Assembly (NCBI GenBank): GCA_016284575.1
Contig: JAEEPD010000171.1
Span: 1 to 7,080 of the forward strand
Reading direction: 5' to 3'
Length of the DNA: 7,080 nucleotides
Source of the DNA: Bacillota bacterium
GTDB taxonomy: Bacteria > Bacillota > Clostridia > Peptostreptococcales > Anaerovoracaceae
Positions within the stretch are counted from its first letter, which is position 1. Every line of letters starts with the position of its first letter. A model generated the notes under the pieces. That model was not told the DNA's origin, did not search any database, and saw nothing but the letters and a program-made list of their open reading frames with translations. This document shows positions 5,742-7,080 of this stretch, in pieces. The translations under genes were made by a program, and so were the position numbers.

Positions 5742-7040
5742 TCAGTACAGCAGGCCGTATGTGCGGCTGAGCTTGTCGAGGATATCCTTTGGTATGCTGC
5801 CTTCGTAGAGAGCCCGGCCTTGATAGAGGCGCAGGGCTTTTTCCAGAAGGTCGGGGTCCTGGCACTTGATGCAGAGGGGGTCCCTTACTATGTTGCATAT
5901 CTCTTCAAAAACCGCAAGCTGCGCAGCCTCTGAGCCTGCTTTCCCGCCTGCGTTTTCTCCCTCCGCAAACAGCTCTATCCCGAAGAGCCTGGGACTGTCC
6001 TTGTCGAAGTCCTCGTCGAAGTCGTCCAGTACATCGGAGAGCTCGGCGTCTGCCGGGTAAAAGGCCTCGCAGCGGGTGCCGGGTTCAAGGAAATAGGCGT
6101 TCAGATTGGATGCGGCGGGAAGAAAGGCCTGCTTCACAGCCTTTGGCGGATGCATGGTCAGGGCCTTGGCGGTCCTTGCGATAGCCCCCACGTGGGCCTC
6201 ATCGGTGCCGCAGCAGCCTCCGAATATCATCACGCCGTTCTCCGCCATCTCCTTAAGGTAACTGGTATATTCCTCCGGGGGACAGTTGTAGACAGTCCTG
6301 CCGTCCACTATCTGGGGCATGCCCGCATTGGATTTGGCAAGAAGGGGAGTGTAGGAATAGCTGCCCAGCCTTCTGATCTGGGTGAGCATCTCCTTGGGAC
6401 CGCAGGAGCAGTTCATGCCAAAGGCTCCCGCTCCCATGCCCTGGAAGATGTTCAGGGCTGCAAGTATGTCCGCTCCTGAAACGCAGCGTCCGTCCTCCGC
6501 CACGGAGAAGGACACCATTATGGCCTTGTCCGACACCTCTCTTATGGCGAAGATCGCCGCCCGGGCATCGGAGAGGGTCATCATGGTCTCCACCACGAAC
6601 AGGTCCACCCCCGCATCCTCCAGCGCTCTGGCCTGGGGCCTGTAGGCATCGATCAGCTGGTCGAAATGAGCCGTCCCCATGGGGTAGAGGAACTGGCCTG
6701 TGGGGGACAGGTCTCCCGCTATGAGGCAGGGAGGCCGGCCCTGCTTTTTCAGCTCTTCAGCCGTTTCTCTTACCGCCTGCTTCGAAAGCTCCGCCAGAGC
6801 TCTGTTCATCTCATAGCACTGCTCAGAAAGCCCGTGGCCTGCCAGCTGAAAGACATTGGCTCCGAAGGTGGGTGTATAGACCACCTCGCTGCCCGCAAGT
6901 ATATAGTTTTTCTGGATCTCCACAATGGCCTCCGGGTGCTCCAGAGTCCAGGCCTCGGCGCACATGTTGCCCTTGAAGCCGCGTTTCTGCAGCTCCGTGC
7001 CGGTGGCGCCGTCCAGTATGAGGGGGTATCTAAGCTCCAT
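5742..7040 (-). CDS. Homocysteine S-methyltransferase family protein with a C-terminal extension
   Basis: Transfers a methyl group to homocysteine to make methionine; cytoplasmic, zinc-dependent. Of 432 residues, about 1-295 form the S-methyltransferase barrel: LDGATGTELQKRG (9-21), the Cys of MNCSCGP (C211) and GGCCGT (274-279, C276 and C277). These three cysteines are the zinc ligands known from the MetH N-terminal module and from betaine-homocysteine methyltransferase. After it come a linker, an acidic patch (331-350) and a C-terminal block, PLCIKCQDPDLLEK (388-401) and ALRLYQGRALYEG (402-414). This resembles the start of the MetH pterin-binding barrel (PxQIDssDPevlEaALr.Y.GraLinS), but the rest of that domain and a B12 domain are absent. 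It could take methyl groups from a separate corrinoid protein or directly from S-methylmethionine; this cannot be decided. ATG 7040 is supported by GGAGG six bases upstream. It is the first visible gene of a two-gene operon with the GTPase-NYN fusion. Confidence 0.9.
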   Translation of the reverse strand: MELRYPLILDGATGTELQKRGFKGNMCAEAWTLEHPEAIVEIQKNYILAGSEVVYTPTFGANVFQLAGHGLSEQCYEMNRALAELSKQAVRETAEELKKQGRPPCLIAGDLSPTGQFLYPMGTAHFDQLIDAYRPQARALEDAGVDLFVVETMMTLSDARAAIFAIREVSDKAIMVSFSVAEDGRCVSGADILAALNIFQGMGAGAFGMNCSCGPKEMLTQIRRLGSYSYTPLLAKSNAGMPQIVDGRTVYNCPPEEYTSYLKEMAENGVMIFGGCCGTDEAHVGAIARTAKALTMHPPKAVKQAFLPAASNLNAYFLEPGTRCEAFYPADAELSDVLDDFDEDFDKDSPRLFGIELFAEGENAGGKAGSEAAQLAVFEEICNIVRDPLCIKCQDPDLLEKALRLYQGRALYEGSIPKDILDKLSRTYGLLY

Positions 7041-7046
7041 AATTGT

Positions 7047-7051
7047 CCTCC
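7047..7051 (-). promoter_or_regulatory. Ribosome binding site of the homocysteine methyltransferase gene
   Basis: On the minus strand GGAGG lies six bases before ATG 7040, an ideal Shine-Dalgarno spacing that fixes the start. The contrast with the next gene, which lacks such a site, is clear. Confidence 0.85.
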
Positions 7052-7080
7052 AGGGTCATATGGCTGTAAAAGGTATCGGT

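Noticed and set aside
5710..5898. Upstream extension of the GTPase-NYN frame by 63 residues
   Set aside because: It overlaps the end of the homocysteine methyltransferase gene in another frame, is rich in Pro, Arg and Gln like a shadow frame, and family homology starts at MKNTVLGILAHVDAGKTT.
7030..7080. End of an upstream minus-strand gene overlapping the methyltransferase start
   Set aside because: One frame is open from the window edge to TAG at 7032-7030 (ending HMTLEDNYGA), but another frame also ends plausibly nearby with TGA at 7058-7056. Fifty bases are too few to decide which, if either, is coding.

Overview
The window reads as chromosomal DNA of a moderately GC-rich anaerobic Firmicute, most likely a clostridial (Lachnospiraceae-like) gut bacterium. 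The support is protein style: a glycogen phosphorylase, an MptpB-type tyrosine phosphatase, a TetM-like translation GTPase carrying a YacP/Rae1-type NYN nuclease domain, and a corrinoid-pathway-type homocysteine methyltransferase. A GGAGG ribosome binding site and short hairpin plus T-run terminators fit as well. The taxonomic call is inference; there is no rRNA or marker gene.

Left part (1-2431, plus strand). The C-terminal 456 residues of a glycogen/starch phosphorylase enter from the left edge and end at 1373. A strong terminator follows at 1393-1440. Next comes a 263-residue protein tyrosine phosphatase (1463-2254), whose start is set by a ribosome binding site lying inside the longer open frame. 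After it lies a short stretch with clear coding character (2268-2384) but no usable start, probably the 3' remnant of a lost gene. A near-perfect hairpin terminator closes the region at 2400-2431.

Middle (2432-2967, no gene). This gap is not empty. It holds a 515-bp element bounded by two divergent copies, in inverted orientation, of a 29-33 nt unit with TGACA...TGTCA ends and a GGACG core. A probable third copy lies inside. Three stem-loops fill the interior, the last being a 193-bp nested palindrome with a GC-rich core. It looks like a transposase-less palindromic element (REP/RAYT or MITE type) or a structured RNA. Its right end also gives the minus-strand operon a hairpin followed by T-rich sequence.

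Right part (2968-7040, minus strand). Two genes run leftward, 32 nt apart, as a likely operon: first a homocysteine S-methyltransferase family protein (7040-5742), then the 913-residue GTPase-NYN fusion (5709-2968). The fusion is the most interesting protein. It joins an EF-G/TetM-like body, which would occupy the ribosomal A-site region, to a nuclease domain related to Rae1, which cleaves mRNA in the A site. One chain could therefore recognise a ribosome and cut its message. The usual TetM loop for tetracycline protection is not recognisable, so this should not be read as a simple resistance gene.
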